From BOKV01 sp041397525 (GTDB lineage Bacteria; Pseudomonadota; Alphaproteobacteria; Rhizobiales; Rhizobiaceae), in assembly GCA_041397525.1 (NCBI GenBank), contig JAWKWL010000001.1:62001-126000 (forward strand): a stretch of 64,000 bases of DNA, in the 5' to 3' direction. Both the position numbers and the translations under genes were made by a program. The notes beneath the pieces are model-generated. The model searched no databases. It was given only the letters and a program-made list of their open reading frames with translations, and had not been told where the DNA came from. This document shows positions 16,783 through 26,039 of this stretch, piece by piece; position 1 is the first letter of the stretch; each line of letters opens with the position of its first letter.

Positions 16783-18153
16783 TTACAGGTAGCGCACACC
16801 CTGCCGGTCGAGTTCGCGGTGAACATCGGCTATCGCGACAGCATCAAGTGCGCAGTTGTTTTTCACTGAAATTGCCGCTGCAATACCCGCTCCTTGCCCG
16901 GCAACCGCACAGCAAGCCATGTTGCGGGTAGCAGCATGGGCAATCCGGTCTCCACCGATGGAACGACCTGCGACGAGCAGGTTCCCGACCTTTTTCGGCA
17001 ACATTGAACGGTACGGTATGTGCATGTAGCGCCCCGTGACCGGCAGGATCAGCACTCCATAACCGTCAATAAATTCGGGATAAATTCCGATACTGTCGTC
17101 AAATCGCGCCTCACAGCGCACATCCGCTTCACTGATATTGTATTGCGCATCGATCTTGCGGGTATCGCGAATACCGATTGACATGCCGAAATTGCGCAGC
17201 CTTGCGCCTTCGCAGCCCGGCGTGTAGCGCCGCAAAGCCTCAATGGCGAGCATCGACTGGCGCCGCCCCTCGATCTCGAAGCGGGTCATGCTGTCGGGGT
17301 CGGTCCCGTCACATCCGGCAAGATGGATCAGGTTCATGTAGGTCATCTCGCCGGTGTCATGCACCGCCCCCCATGTGCCTGAAATCGTGTTTAGATGGGC
17401 AGGAATGACACCATCACGGATCGCCTGCGCAAACGGCTTGCCGAGAAATGGCGAGAACATCTTGTCTTCCTTGCCGGAAGTCTCGATTTCCCATTCCCCT
17501 GTGGACCAGTCGCGATAGGTCTGCGGATCAGCCCGCACGCCTTCCATGAAGGCTTTCTTGTCGACACCGGCCATGTGGAACATGACAGACGCCGCCTGCA
17601 TGTGTTCGACCGGTGTCTTGAATACAGGCGCGCCAGCGCGTGTTGCAATGTCTGCGTCGCCGGTGGCATCAATGACACGCTTGGCGAGAACAGCATGGCG
17701 CCCGGCTTTCGATTCGACGATCACCCCGGCAATCGCATCGCCATCCATCACCGGCGCAACGAATTGCCGGTGCAGCATGGGATGAATGCCCGCCTCGCCA
17801 ACCAGCGCATCTGCAACCAGCTTGAAACCCTCGGAGTCGAGCTCGTAGGACAGTGATTGGGACTCGGGCACTGCTGCACCCATTTCCTTGGCACGCTCCT
17901 CGAATTCGCGACCTATGCCGCCCGCTTCGACGGTCTGCTCATGCCGGTACCAGGCAAAGCCCTCGACGCCAACAACAGTTATGTTGCCACCGAAACACCC
18001 GAAACGCTCGATCAGCGTAACCTCAACACCGGCTCGCGCAGCAGCCAGTGCCGCGGCTAGACCACCCGGTCCAGAGCCAACCACCAACACGTCCGTGCGG
18101 CGGATCACTTCCGTGCGGCGCGGCGCTTCGGTGATGGTATCAGTCACGTTCAT
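16783..18153 (-). CDS. FAD-dependent oxidoreductase (FAD_oxidored type)
   Basis: This 456-residue flavoprotein has a Rossmann motif VVGSGPGGLAAALAAARAG near residue 25, followed by ERFGCFGGNITVVGVEG, a pattern seen in the FAD-dependent family that includes fumarate-reductase-like and CoA-disulfide-like enzymes (Pfam FAD_oxidored). A second FAD contact is RVIDATGDADIATRAGAPV, and the C-terminus has LLVAGRSIGGDRIAHAATRN. The start is 14 bp after the DmdA-like gene on the same strand, so the two probably work in one pathway. Substrate not recognisable. Confidence 0.85.
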   Translation of the reverse strand: MNVTDTITEAPRRTEVIRRTDVLVVGSGPGGLAAALAAARAGVEVTLIERFGCFGGNITVVGVEGFAWYRHEQTVEAGGIGREFEERAKEMGAAVPESQSLSYELDSEGFKLVADALVGEAGIHPMLHRQFVAPVMDGDAIAGVIVESKAGRHAVLAKRVIDATGDADIATRAGAPVFKTPVEHMQAASVMFHMAGVDKKAFMEGVRADPQTYRDWSTGEWEIETSGKEDKMFSPFLGKPFAQAIRDGVIPAHLNTISGTWGAVHDTGEMTYMNLIHLAGCDGTDPDSMTRFEIEGRRQSMLAIEALRRYTPGCEGARLRNFGMSIGIRDTRKIDAQYNISEADVRCEARFDDSIGIYPEFIDGYGVLILPVTGRYMHIPYRSMLPKKVGNLLVAGRSIGGDRIAHAATRNMACCAVAGQGAGIAAAISVKNNCALDAVAIADVHRELDRQGVRYL

Positions 18154-18166
18154 GTCATTGTGCCCA

Positions 18167-19273
18167 TCAGGAAAGGAACGGAAGTTCGCAAAGCGTGCCT
18201 GAAGTGGGCTTGCCTTTGCGGATCACCTCGACCTGGTCGCCCGGCCTGGCTGAACGCGATACCAAGGCAAAACCGATATTGCGCTTCATACGGTATGACC
18301 AGATGATATTGGTCTGCGAGCCGATCTTGACACCATCCTTGCGGATGTCGAACCAGTGAAACGCTGGAATGGTCGGCTTGTCATCGTCAAGTACCACGCC
18401 AAGCTGGTGCCGCTTTGGCCCCTCGGCATGAATGCGCCTGAGCGCTGCAATCCCGACTGTGTCATCCGGAACATGGAGATCGACGTATTTTTCCATCCTG
18501 ATCTCAAACGGATTGGTTTCGTCATCCGTGTCGCCACCCCACGAGATCAATCCGCTTTCCACCCGCTCGCAGGCATTGGGATTGCCTGGTCCGATATCAA
18601 ACGGCTTGCCCGCTTCCCGCACAATGTTCCAGAGCTCCGCGCCCCTTGAACCATCCATCAGGTAGAGCTCGAACCCGCCCTGCTTCGACCAGCCCGAACG
18701 CGCTACCGCCAGCGGAATCCCATTGATCTCGGTTTCCAGAAACCAGAAATATTTCAGCGCCCTGACCCGGTCGCCAAAGATCGAGGCAACCACATCCTCC
18801 GCCTTCGGACCCTGCACAGCCAATGGTGACACATCCGGTTCGGTGATCTCGACATCAAGGCCGCGCTCGGCTGCAATGGCGCGCGCCCAGAAAAGAATGT
18901 TGGAATCCGCAATCGACAGCCACCAGGTCTTTTCATCGCGTTTCAGCAGGATTGTGTCATTGATGATTGTGCCCGCATGGTTGCAGAGCGCCACATATTT
19001 GCCCTGGCCTTCCTTGCATTTTGTGAGATCGCGCGGCGACAGGATCTGCGCCAGTTGCGCGGCATCCCGTCCCTTCAGCTGCACCTGTCTTTCGCAAGCC
19101 ACATCCCACATCGATACGCCATTGAGAATGCGCCAGTATTCTTCCTCCGGCTTGCCGTAACCAGTCGGCATCAGCATGTGGTTATAGGTGGTGAAACTCG
19201 TCACCCCCTCCTCAACCGTTGACTGGAAAAATGGGGAGGGCCGTAGGCGTGCTGATGGATAAATCGAAAACAT
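18167..19273 (-). CDS. DmdA-like / GcvT-family aminomethyltransferase
   Basis: This 368-residue protein belongs to the glycine-cleavage T fold. Its text (YNHMLMP near residue 25, MWDVACERQVQLKG, PRDLTKCKEGQGKYV, WWLSIADSNILFWA, DVSPLAVQGPKAEDVV, ARSGWSKQGGFELYL) is close to what is known of dimethylsulfoniopropionate demethylase DmdA and its relatives, including the normal length of about 370 residues. The start at 19273 has GGAAA in good position; an ATG four codons earlier has none. The gene is divergent from a LysR regulator and followed by an FAD oxidoreductase. Methyl transfer to tetrahydrofolate is likely; DMSP as substrate is not proven. Confidence 0.82.
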   Translation of the reverse strand: MFSIYPSARLRPSPFFQSTVEEGVTSFTTYNHMLMPTGYGKPEEEYWRILNGVSMWDVACERQVQLKGRDAAQLAQILSPRDLTKCKEGQGKYVALCNHAGTIINDTILLKRDEKTWWLSIADSNILFWARAIAAERGLDVEITEPDVSPLAVQGPKAEDVVASIFGDRVRALKYFWFLETEINGIPLAVARSGWSKQGGFELYLMDGSRGAELWNIVREAGKPFDIGPGNPNACERVESGLISWGGDTDDETNPFEIRMEKYVDLHVPDDTVGIAALRRIHAEGPKRHQLGVVLDDDKPTIPAFHWFDIRKDGVKIGSQTNIIWSYRMKRNIGFALVSRSARPGDQVEVIRKGKPTSGTLCELPFLS

Positions 19274-19378
19274 GCTGGTTTCCATTTCCGGTTGGTTTCG
19301 CCGCATATGAGGCCTTGCAACACTGCGCACAAGCGAAGTAAGGAATGCCAATGACCCTGTTTGTGTTATGGCTTGATA

Positions 19379-20320
19379 ATGACAAAGCAAAAACTGCCGC
19401 CATTGACCTGGTTGCGTGCATTTGAAGCATCAGCCCGCTTTCTCAGTTTCACCAGTGCTGCCGAGGAACTTCACCTTACCCAGGCAGCGATCAGCAAACA
19501 GGTGAAGCTCCTCGAACAATATTTGCGCGAGCCGCTGTTCCATCGCAAGCCCCGCAGCCTGGTGCTGACCAAGGTTGGCGCTGCCTATCTGCCAAAGGTC
19601 AATGATGCATTCGCACGGCTTGCCGCGGGCACGGAGGAAGTGTTCGGACATCGCCGTTCGGAGATTCTCACCATCCGCTCGGCCGTCGGCTTTTCGGTCA
19701 ACTGGCTTGCACCCCGTTTGCCAGGCTTCCTGGAGCAGCATCCCGGAGTCATGGTTCGGGTTGTCACCAGCGTATGGAACGAGGAATTCGACCGCGAGCA
19801 TTTTGACCTCGACATTCGCTATGGCACCGGCAAGTGGCCGGGGTTCAATTCCGATCAACTGAGTTGGGAGACACTTTCGCCGGTATGCAGCCCCCGTTTG
19901 CTCGATGGCGATAACGCCCTTCGCCTACCCGCCGACGTCGGCAGCCATCTTTTGCTGCACGTCATGGGTTATGAAGAAGGTTGGGCCAATTGGCTGAAGC
20001 TTGCTGGCGTGACTGATGTCAACGCAGGACATGGCCTGCATTTTGACACTTCGCTGCTGGCATTTGAAGTTGCTGCGACAGGGGCTGGTATTGCCCTCGG
20101 CCGAACATCGATGGTGCAGAAGGAACTGTCATCAGGCCGCCTGGTTGCGCCCTTTGCCCTCGAATTGCCGATTGCCGAAGCATTCCACCTGATCTCGCCG
20201 TCAATCGGTTCGAACCATCCGCACGCTCCGCTGTTTCGCAATTGGATTGTCGCAGAAGCAGCCAAGGTGAAACCACAGAATCTCGATCTGTCAGCCAGCC
20301 TCGCTCACCTGGTAGACTGA
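19379..20320 (+). CDS. LysR-type transcriptional regulator (GcvA-like)
   Basis: This 313-residue regulator has an N-terminal winged helix (LRAFEASARFLSFTSAAEEL followed by LTQAAISKQVKLLEQYL) and a substrate-binding domain of the GcvA/AmpR/DsdC branch. It starts at 19379, 105 bp from the divergent DmdA-like gene, the classical arrangement for a LysR regulator and its target. The last 30 bp of its coding sequence overlap the 3' end of the enolase-superfamily gene on the other strand. Confidence 0.92.
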   Translation: MTKQKLPPLTWLRAFEASARFLSFTSAAEELHLTQAAISKQVKLLEQYLREPLFHRKPRSLVLTKVGAAYLPKVNDAFARLAAGTEEVFGHRRSEILTIRSAVGFSVNWLAPRLPGFLEQHPGVMVRVVTSVWNEEFDREHFDLDIRYGTGKWPGFNSDQLSWETLSPVCSPRLLDGDNALRLPADVGSHLLLHVMGYEEGWANWLKLAGVTDVNAGHGLHFDTSLLAFEVAATGAGIALGRTSMVQKELSSGRLVAPFALELPIAEAFHLISPSIGSNHPHAPLFRNWIVAEAAKVKPQNLDLSASLAHLVD

Positions 20321-21394
20321 TTTGGCCAGCCATTCCGGATTGATTTCAACACCCCAGCCAGGCGCATCGCTGACCGTGGCCTTACCGTCGGTGATCCCAT
20401 AGGGCGACTGCACGAACAGTTCCTGCTGCCAGGGGTAATATTCCGGCCCCTCGATCGAGAATTCCAGATATTTTCCGGCATTGGGGATCGCCCGCAGCAT
20501 GTGCATCGTGAACAGCGTCACCATCGACAAATTGGCGCTATGCGGGGTGCAGGCATACCCCGCCGCATCACCCATCGCCGCTACCTGCATGCTGCGCACC
20601 ATTCCCCCGAGATAAAGGATATCAGGCTGGATGATATCCACCGCATGCATGGCAATCATGCGCTTCCAGTGCTGCAGATCGCAATCCTGTTCACCGCCTG
20701 TCACCGCAATGTCGAGCGCCTCGCTCACCTTCTTTGTTTCTTCCATCAACCAGTAGGGACACGGTTCTTCATAATGCTCATAGCCATGCGCTTCGAGCAT
20801 GCGGCCAACTTCAATGGCGCGCGGCGCGGAAAATCCGGAATTCGCGTCAACCAGCAGCGAGGCCGTATCACCCAATGCTTTACGCATCACAGGAATGATT
20901 TCCTCCGTCCGACCCGGCCATTCGTCCTTGTCATGGCCGCATTCGGAAGCAACCCGGAACTTGAAGGCATCAAATCCTTGTTCGTCGCGCAGACGCACCA
21001 GTCGCTCCGCCTCATCGGCAGGCGTGATATCGCGGCGCATCGACGAGGCATAGGCGCGAAGCGGTCCGGGACTGCCGCCCAGCAGGCTTGTGACCGGTTT
21101 TCCCGCCTGTTTGCCGCGCCAATCCCACACGGCCGTATCGAAGCCGGCCATGGCGCGCCGCAGATAAGAACCTGGATATTTGTGCTCGCGTTCGGGAATC
21201 TCGACGACGAGCGCCTCCAGGTCATCCGTATCTCGATTGAGTACCCAGGGCGCAATCTGGCGGTGCAGAACCTGTACCGTAATGTCGGAATTGTAGGTAG
21301 ACACCTGGCCCCAGCCAGTCGATCCATCCTCCGCTGTCAGACGGACAAAACCGACAAACTCATTGGCAAAGGTTTCGAGACGAATGATTTTCAA
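20291..21394 (-). CDS. Mandelate racemase / muconate lactonizing enzyme family protein, TTG start
   Basis: This 367-residue enolase-superfamily enzyme shows the barrel base and ligands: FKFRVA (KxR), metal ligands in LLVDANSGF, HYEEPCPYW and VTGGEQDCD, and a C-terminal TPHSANLSM, which supplies the catalytic His of the mandelate-racemase subgroup. The start codon is TTG with GGGAGG six bases upstream. The sugar acid or other substrate is not predictable. It is 32 bp downstream of cckA on the same strand and overlaps the LysR gene tail to tail. Confidence 0.9.
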   Translation of the reverse strand: MKIIRLETFANEFVGFVRLTAEDGSTGWGQVSTYNSDITVQVLHRQIAPWVLNRDTDDLEALVVEIPEREHKYPGSYLRRAMAGFDTAVWDWRGKQAGKPVTSLLGGSPGPLRAYASSMRRDITPADEAERLVRLRDEQGFDAFKFRVASECGHDKDEWPGRTEEIIPVMRKALGDTASLLVDANSGFSAPRAIEVGRMLEAHGYEHYEEPCPYWLMEETKKVSEALDIAVTGGEQDCDLQHWKRMIAMHAVDIIQPDILYLGGMVRSMQVAAMGDAAGYACTPHSANLSMVTLFTMHMLRAIPNAGKYLEFSIEGPEYYPWQQELFVQSPYGITDGKATVSDAPGWGVEINPEWLAKSVYQVSEAG

Positions 21395-21426
21395 GATGGG
21401 CCTCCCGCCCGGCTGAAATTACAATC

Positions 21427-24042
21427 TCATTCCTCAAGTATGTCTTTAACCGTCGTTGCCAACTGCTTGAGTGTAAACGGCTTCGGTAGAAATCCAAATT
21501 TCTGGTCCTGGTTGTCGGGAAGGTTCTTTGCGAAGGCTTCCTCGGCATAGCCCGACATGAAGATGAACTTCAGATCCGGATGTGTCTTGCGCAGTTCCCG
21601 AAACAGTGTCGGGCCATCCATTTCCGGCATCACCACATCTGACACCACGGCGTCAATCGTGTCGCCGACCTCTGCCATGATTTCCAGCGCCTCGATACCG
21701 CTCGATGCCTCATGCACTTCATAGCCACGCGAAACGAGCGCGCGGGAAGCAAAGGCGCGAACGGCATCCTCGTCCTCGACCAGCAGCAGCGTGGCCGAGC
21801 CGGTGAGATCCTTTGCACGCTCCTTGCGCGGCTCGGCGGTGCCGTTCGCCTTTGCCTCGGCGACAGCAGTTTCCAGCGCCTGCTCTTCCGCCAGATCCGC
21901 TTCGCTCGCCACATGGCGCGGCAGGAACACCCGGAATGTCGTTCCCTCGCCCAATACGCTGGAAGGATAAATGAAGCCGCCAGTCTGTTTGATGATGCCA
22001 TAGACGGTCGACAGTCCGAGACCCGTTCCCTTGCCAACATCCTTGGTCGAGAAGAAGGGTTCGAAAATCTTTTCCATCACCTCTTCGCTCATGCCGGTTC
22101 CGGCATCCTCAACCTCTATCAGCATATAGTCCGCAGCCGGCATTTCCTTGTGGCCATATCCAGCCACTTCTGCCGCGGGCACATTCAGGGTGCGGATCGT
22201 CAGCTTGCCGCCTTCAGGCATCGCATCGCGAGCATTCACAGCCAGATTGATGATCACCTGTTCGAATTGCGAGATGTCGGCCTTGATCGGCCAGATATCG
22301 CGTCCATGCACCACGTTCAGTGAAACGGTTTCTCCCAGCAGCCGGTCAAGCAGCATGCGGAGGTCGGAAAGAACATCGCCCATTTGCAGGACTTGCGGGC
22401 GCAGCGTCTGCCTGCGTGAAAACGCCAGCAACTGGCGCACCAGGCTCGCTGCGCGATTTGCGTTTTGCTTGATGTTCATGATGTCCTGGAAGGACGGATC
22501 GGACGGACGGTGATTGGCCAGCAACAAATCGGAAAAGCCGATGATCGCCGTCAATACATTGTTGAAGTCATGCGCGACGCCGCCCGCAAGCTGGCCGACG
22601 GCCTGCATCTTCTGGCCCTGGGCGAACTGCTCCTCAAGGGCACGCTGCTCCGTTGTTTCCATGACCTGGAGGATTACGCGCTCAATGTCGCTGTCATCAC
22701 CCCCATCAACCTCACTGACCATGGCAGTGTTGAAGAAATACCGGCCAAACCGCCCCTTTTCACCGGCAATCGGCATGTCCACGGGCTTGATGGTGCCCTG
22801 CCCCTCCAGCGCCGAATTCCAGGCTTCCATGAGCCCTTCCATTTCGCCTGCCGGGACAAGGTCCGTGAACTTGAGATTGGAAACACCCTGCTTTTCGGCA
22901 ATTTGCTTTGCAAACAGCTTTTGGAATGCCGCATTCGGGCGGCGGATATTACCGTTCGCATCAAGTGAGGTAACCGCAAACGGGGTGTTGTTGAAGAAAC
23001 GAGTGAAGCGCACTTCGGAATCACGAAGGGCGGCATCCCCACCGTCGCCCAGCATCCGGTTGATGACGAGTGTGCGCGTGGCCCCGGGCGCACCGTCCGA
23101 ATTTGCCGGCATGCGGTGGTAAAGACGCACCGGCAGGCTGGTGCCGTCGCTCTTGGCCATGTCGAGATCGATGACTGCAGTCTTGCCGGTTCCCGCTTCG
23201 CTGCGTGCCGCATCAAGCATCGCCATGCCTTCGCCAAGCACGATGTCCCTGACATTGATCCGCTCCGGTTCGAAACGTGCAAGATCAATGCCCAGCCAAT
23301 CGGCGAGCGTCGCGTTCAGATAAACCAGCCCGCCATTCGACTCCGCAGAAAAGAACCCGGCCGGCGCATGATCGAGATAATGAATGGCATTCTGTAATTC
23401 CTGGAAAGCGGTTTCCTGACGTCGCCGGTCCGAAGTCACATCGGAAACCTGCCAGACGGTCAGCGGCTTGGAATAGCCGTCCTGCTTCATCGGGCGCACC
23501 CGCAACCGGAACCATCGAGCACCAGGGTCATCACGCTTCAGACCGCTGGGCAGACGAAACTCTTCCGCAGACGCACTCCCCGCACGAACCGCATTGGTCA
23601 TGCGATAGACAACTTCAGCAGCTTCAGCCCGCCGTGAGAACAGTGTTTCTATGCCCACCGCCTCGTTTTCGTTTTCAGCGCCGATCATCTCTGCATAAGC
23701 GCGGTTGGCATAGATGATCCGCCCTTCGCTGTCGTTGACGACAACACCGGAATCCATGCCATCAACGAGATTCTTGGAAAAGTCATCGGCGCGGCGAGAT
23801 GCGCTCAACTGGATAAATCCGAGCACCAGCGAAAACATGAAGAAAACACCGATCCCGGCTAGCCCTCCCAGAACGCCGAGAATGGCCGGTTCCCCCAGCC
23901 TTTCCTTGCCCCACACATAGATCAGCATGGCGACGATCGCCAGCACCAGGCCAAGCGCCAACAGCCGGGCGATACCCATCGTCCTGCCGGGTGTATTGAT
24001 GAGTGGTTCCATCGGAATTACGGGTTTATCCTTGCCGTCCAT
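21427..24042 (-). CDS. cckA: Cell-cycle hybrid histidine kinase CckA
   Basis: This 871-residue inner-membrane kinase/phosphatase feeds phosphate to ChpT and then CtrA. Two spans lie at about residues 21-80 (IARLLALGLVLAIVAMLIYV and a second hydrophobic stretch), followed by PAS modules (VVNDSEGRIIYANRAYAEM; ITSLDANGNIRRPN-like region). The H-box GGVAHDFNNVLTAIIGF lies near residue 490, then the ATPase domain with VEDAGTGM, FEPFFSTKDVGKGTGLGLS, and a C-terminal receiver with SDVVMPEMDG (phospho-Asp near residue 797) and FIFMSGYAEEAF. Domain order and the close link to fliO and dksA are typical of Hyphomicrobiales CckA. Confidence 0.95.
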   Translation of the reverse strand: MDGKDKPVIPMEPLINTPGRTMGIARLLALGLVLAIVAMLIYVWGKERLGEPAILGVLGGLAGIGVFFMFSLVLGFIQLSASRRADDFSKNLVDGMDSGVVVNDSEGRIIYANRAYAEMIGAENENEAVGIETLFSRRAEAAEVVYRMTNAVRAGSASAEEFRLPSGLKRDDPGARWFRLRVRPMKQDGYSKPLTVWQVSDVTSDRRRQETAFQELQNAIHYLDHAPAGFFSAESNGGLVYLNATLADWLGIDLARFEPERINVRDIVLGEGMAMLDAARSEAGTGKTAVIDLDMAKSDGTSLPVRLYHRMPANSDGAPGATRTLVINRMLGDGGDAALRDSEVRFTRFFNNTPFAVTSLDANGNIRRPNAAFQKLFAKQIAEKQGVSNLKFTDLVPAGEMEGLMEAWNSALEGQGTIKPVDMPIAGEKGRFGRYFFNTAMVSEVDGGDDSDIERVILQVMETTEQRALEEQFAQGQKMQAVGQLAGGVAHDFNNVLTAIIGFSDLLLANHRPSDPSFQDIMNIKQNANRAASLVRQLLAFSRRQTLRPQVLQMGDVLSDLRMLLDRLLGETVSLNVVHGRDIWPIKADISQFEQVIINLAVNARDAMPEGGKLTIRTLNVPAAEVAGYGHKEMPAADYMLIEVEDAGTGMSEEVMEKIFEPFFSTKDVGKGTGLGLSTVYGIIKQTGGFIYPSSVLGEGTTFRVFLPRHVASEADLAEEQALETAVAEAKANGTAEPRKERAKDLTGSATLLLVEDEDAVRAFASRALVSRGYEVHEASSGIEALEIMAEVGDTIDAVVSDVVMPEMDGPTLFRELRKTHPDLKFIFMSGYAEEAFAKNLPDNQDQKFGFLPKPFTLKQLATTVKDILEE

Positions 24043-24471
24043 TCACGCCCAATCCATTCATGGTCAAGTCATTCGCCCGTATTGCCCGCCTATATGGCAC
24101 TGCCGCGCATATGTACCGCATGACCGCGAAAAGCTGATTCCGCCATCAGATGTCATCTTCGACTTGAATCATATTCCGTGTTGGCGGGAAAGGCCCGGAA
24201 CCTTTTTTACCAAGCCATTTCGGCCCATTTACCACACATGCCGGTATTTTCACGGGATTTTATCGAATCTTCAACCAATGCGCGTTCTTGTTGTCGCCCA
24301 ATTTGTTAGGCAACAAAATTGCTGTAGATGGCAAGTTAACGCATGGTTAATCTGCTTGTGCAAACTCTAAACACGTAATCGAGCTGATTCCTGAAGGTCC
24401 GGCTTGGCAAGACTCTTGGCGCTGGAAGACACAAAATTCTGACAGCGCCCCTCGGGGCGAGGAGTAAGGTA
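24043..24471. other. 429-bp intergenic region between divergent cckA and fliO
   Basis: No coding frame with support was seen. It is AT-richer than its surroundings and carries a perfect CtrA box at 24336-24350 nearer to the fliO side. It must hold both divergent promoters. Confidence 0.7.
24336..24350. promoter_or_regulatory. CtrA-binding site TTAA-N7-TTAA upstream of fliO/cckA
   Basis: TTAACGCATGGTTAA is a perfect match to the CtrA consensus TTAA-N7-TTAA known from Caulobacter, Brucella and Sinorhizobium. It is about 120 bp before the fliO-like start and about 290 bp before the divergent cckA start, so it could link the kinase to its own output regulator or control the flagellar gene. Confidence 0.75.
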
Positions 24472-25416
24472 ATGGAATTTTTGAATTCGATATTCGGCGG
24501 AAGCAACCAGGCGCTTAACCTGGTTCTGCTTTTTGTCGGCTTGACGGTAGCACTGGTCCTTTTGTTCTGGGTCTGGCGCAAGATTACCGCTGGCAACCAG
24601 CTTCGCGGCGGAAGAAGCCGCCAACCACGTCTTTCGGTTACCGACGCGGCAATCGTTGATGACAAGCGCCGCCTGGTTCTGGTGCGACGCGACAATGTCG
24701 AGCATCTGCTCATGATTGGCGGACCTGGCGACATTGTGATCGAACAGAACATTGTTCGCCATCACGCACCACATGTACAACCACAACCGACCATGGAGGC
24801 TAAGCCGGTTACCCGTGTCGATACGACAGAGACCGACGAGACTCCGGCCAACCAACGCACGCGGGAAAACCCCGCAAGGCCAGCGCCAGAGACCGGAAAA
24901 CGGGCCGTTGCGACCGCCGCCGCGGCCGTCGCTGCGTCCAGTTCCGTTGCATCTGGCGTCAGTGAAAATGCGCGGGAAAGCATCAGGGGGCGTGCATCAG
25001 CACTGCTGAACGGCAAGCTGGGCGGGCAGGAACCAGCGCCAGAACCACAACCAGAACGACAGCCGGAACCGGAAATCCAGTCTCTCGATGATTTCGAAGT
25101 CGAGGACTTCAACATCGTCGAGGAGCCTGCAGCAGCTGTTGGTCTCGACCTGGAGCAGGAACTGGAATCCGTGATCGCTGGCAACGATCCGGCACCTGCA
25201 CCTGTATCCCAAACGACATTCGCGACCAGGAGGCCAGTACCCGAGCCACAGCCCGAGCCAAACTTTGATGAAATGCTGAATGAACACATTTCAACGCCCG
25301 GCAATGTCAGTGTGGATGCGCCGGCAATTGATGCTGCACCAGAACCGGTCTCGGCTGAAAACGACATGGAAGACGAAATGCAGAAACTGCTCAACGAGCT
25401 GTCGGTCGGTCGCTAG
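24472..25416 (+). CDS. fliO: FliO/MopB-like flagellar biosynthesis protein
   Basis: This 314-residue protein has one N-terminal span (residues about 17-41, LNLVLLFVGLTVALVLLFWV) and then a short basic FliO-like domain (RRSRQPRL to DNVEHLLMIGGPGDIVIEQN) of the kind that anchors the FliPQR export gate. The remaining 200 residues are low-complexity and rich in Pro, Glu and Ala (PEPQPERQPEPEIQ). The cckA-fliO-dksA layout is common in rhizobia. A ribosome site GGAGTAAGGT precedes the ATG. The FliO domain supports the call; the function of the long acidic tail is unknown. Confidence 0.78.
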   Translation: MEFLNSIFGGSNQALNLVLLFVGLTVALVLLFWVWRKITAGNQLRGGRSRQPRLSVTDAAIVDDKRRLVLVRRDNVEHLLMIGGPGDIVIEQNIVRHHAPHVQPQPTMEAKPVTRVDTTETDETPANQRTRENPARPAPETGKRAVATAAAAVAASSSVASGVSENARESIRGRASALLNGKLGGQEPAPEPQPERQPEPEIQSLDDFEVEDFNIVEEPAAAVGLDLEQELESVIAGNDPAPAPVSQTTFATRRPVPEPQPEPNFDEMLNEHISTPGNVSVDAPAIDAAPEPVSAENDMEDEMQKLLNELSVGR

Positions 25417-25446
25417 GGTCTGGAAACAGGTAACATTATCCACCAA

Positions 25447-25477
25447 AAAGGCGCCTCATCGGGCGCCTTTCTTGTTT
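25447..25477 (+). terminator. Bidirectional terminator between fliO and dksA
   Basis: AAAGGCGCC, loop TCATCG and GGCGCCTTT form a perfect 9-bp stem followed by CTTGTTT. An A-run before the stem gives a T-run on the other strand, so it can serve both convergent genes. Confidence 0.88.
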
Positions 25478-25499
25478 CCGCAACGGCTGACCTTATCCC

Positions 25500-25916
25500 T
25501 TATTCGTCGCGATAGACTTTCTCGCGACGCTCATGCCGCTCCTGCGCCTCGATTGACAGAGTTGCGATGGGCCGCGCATCCAGCCGTTTCAGGCTGATTG
25601 GTTCGCCGGTTTCCTCGCAATAGCCATAGGAACCGTCTTCTATCCTGCGCAATGCCGCGTCAATCTTGCCGATCAGCTTGCGCTGGCGATCACGTGCACG
25701 CAATTCGATCGAGCGGTCGGTCTCGGAAGATGCCCGGTCTGCCATGTCCGGCAACTTGTCGGTCTGCTCCTGCAATCCGTCGAGTGTGTCGCGTGATTCC
25801 TTCAGGATTTCCTGTTTCCAGGTCACCAGCTTGCGACGAAAATATTCGCGCTGGCGCGTGCTCATGAACGGCTCGTCATCGCCCGGTACATATTCCATTT
25901 CCAGCGCCTGAGACAT
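25500..25916 (-). CDS. dksA: RNA polymerase-binding protein DksA (cysteine-poor type)
   Basis: This 138-residue protein binds the secondary channel of RNA polymerase and works with ppGpp. The coiled-coil tip region includes LPDMADRASSETDRSIELR, with the conserved Asp and Ala of the tip. The zinc-finger region reads YGYCEETGEPISLKRLDARP followed by ATLSIEAQERHE: only the first of the four zinc cysteines of E. coli DksA is present, and the others are Thr, Ser and Ala. Cys-poor DksA proteins that work without zinc are known in alphaproteobacteria and as DksA2 in Pseudomonas. Confidence 0.95.
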   Translation of the reverse strand: MSQALEMEYVPGDDEPFMSTRQREYFRRKLVTWKQEILKESRDTLDGLQEQTDKLPDMADRASSETDRSIELRARDRQRKLIGKIDAALRRIEDGSYGYCEETGEPISLKRLDARPIATLSIEAQERHERREKVYRDE

Positions 25917-26039
25917 CCTGCAACTCCATTAACCCGTTGAAGTGCGCGCCTTATAACGTCCGTAGATGAAAGTCTCAAGACTGTAAGTGACGCTATCCCG
26001 CTTCTTGCCTCGGGAACAGGCTGGCGAGAAAGTGCGCAA

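Noticed and set aside
20501..21550. 349-codon plus-strand frame opposite the enolase-superfamily gene
   Set aside because: Catalytic motifs are read from the minus strand; the plus frame is a shadow.
24405..24420. Sigma-54-like TGGCA / TTGGC element upstream of fliO
   Set aside because: The -12 element deviates (TTGG instead of TTGC), and sigma-54 control of flagellar genes is not typical in rhizobia.
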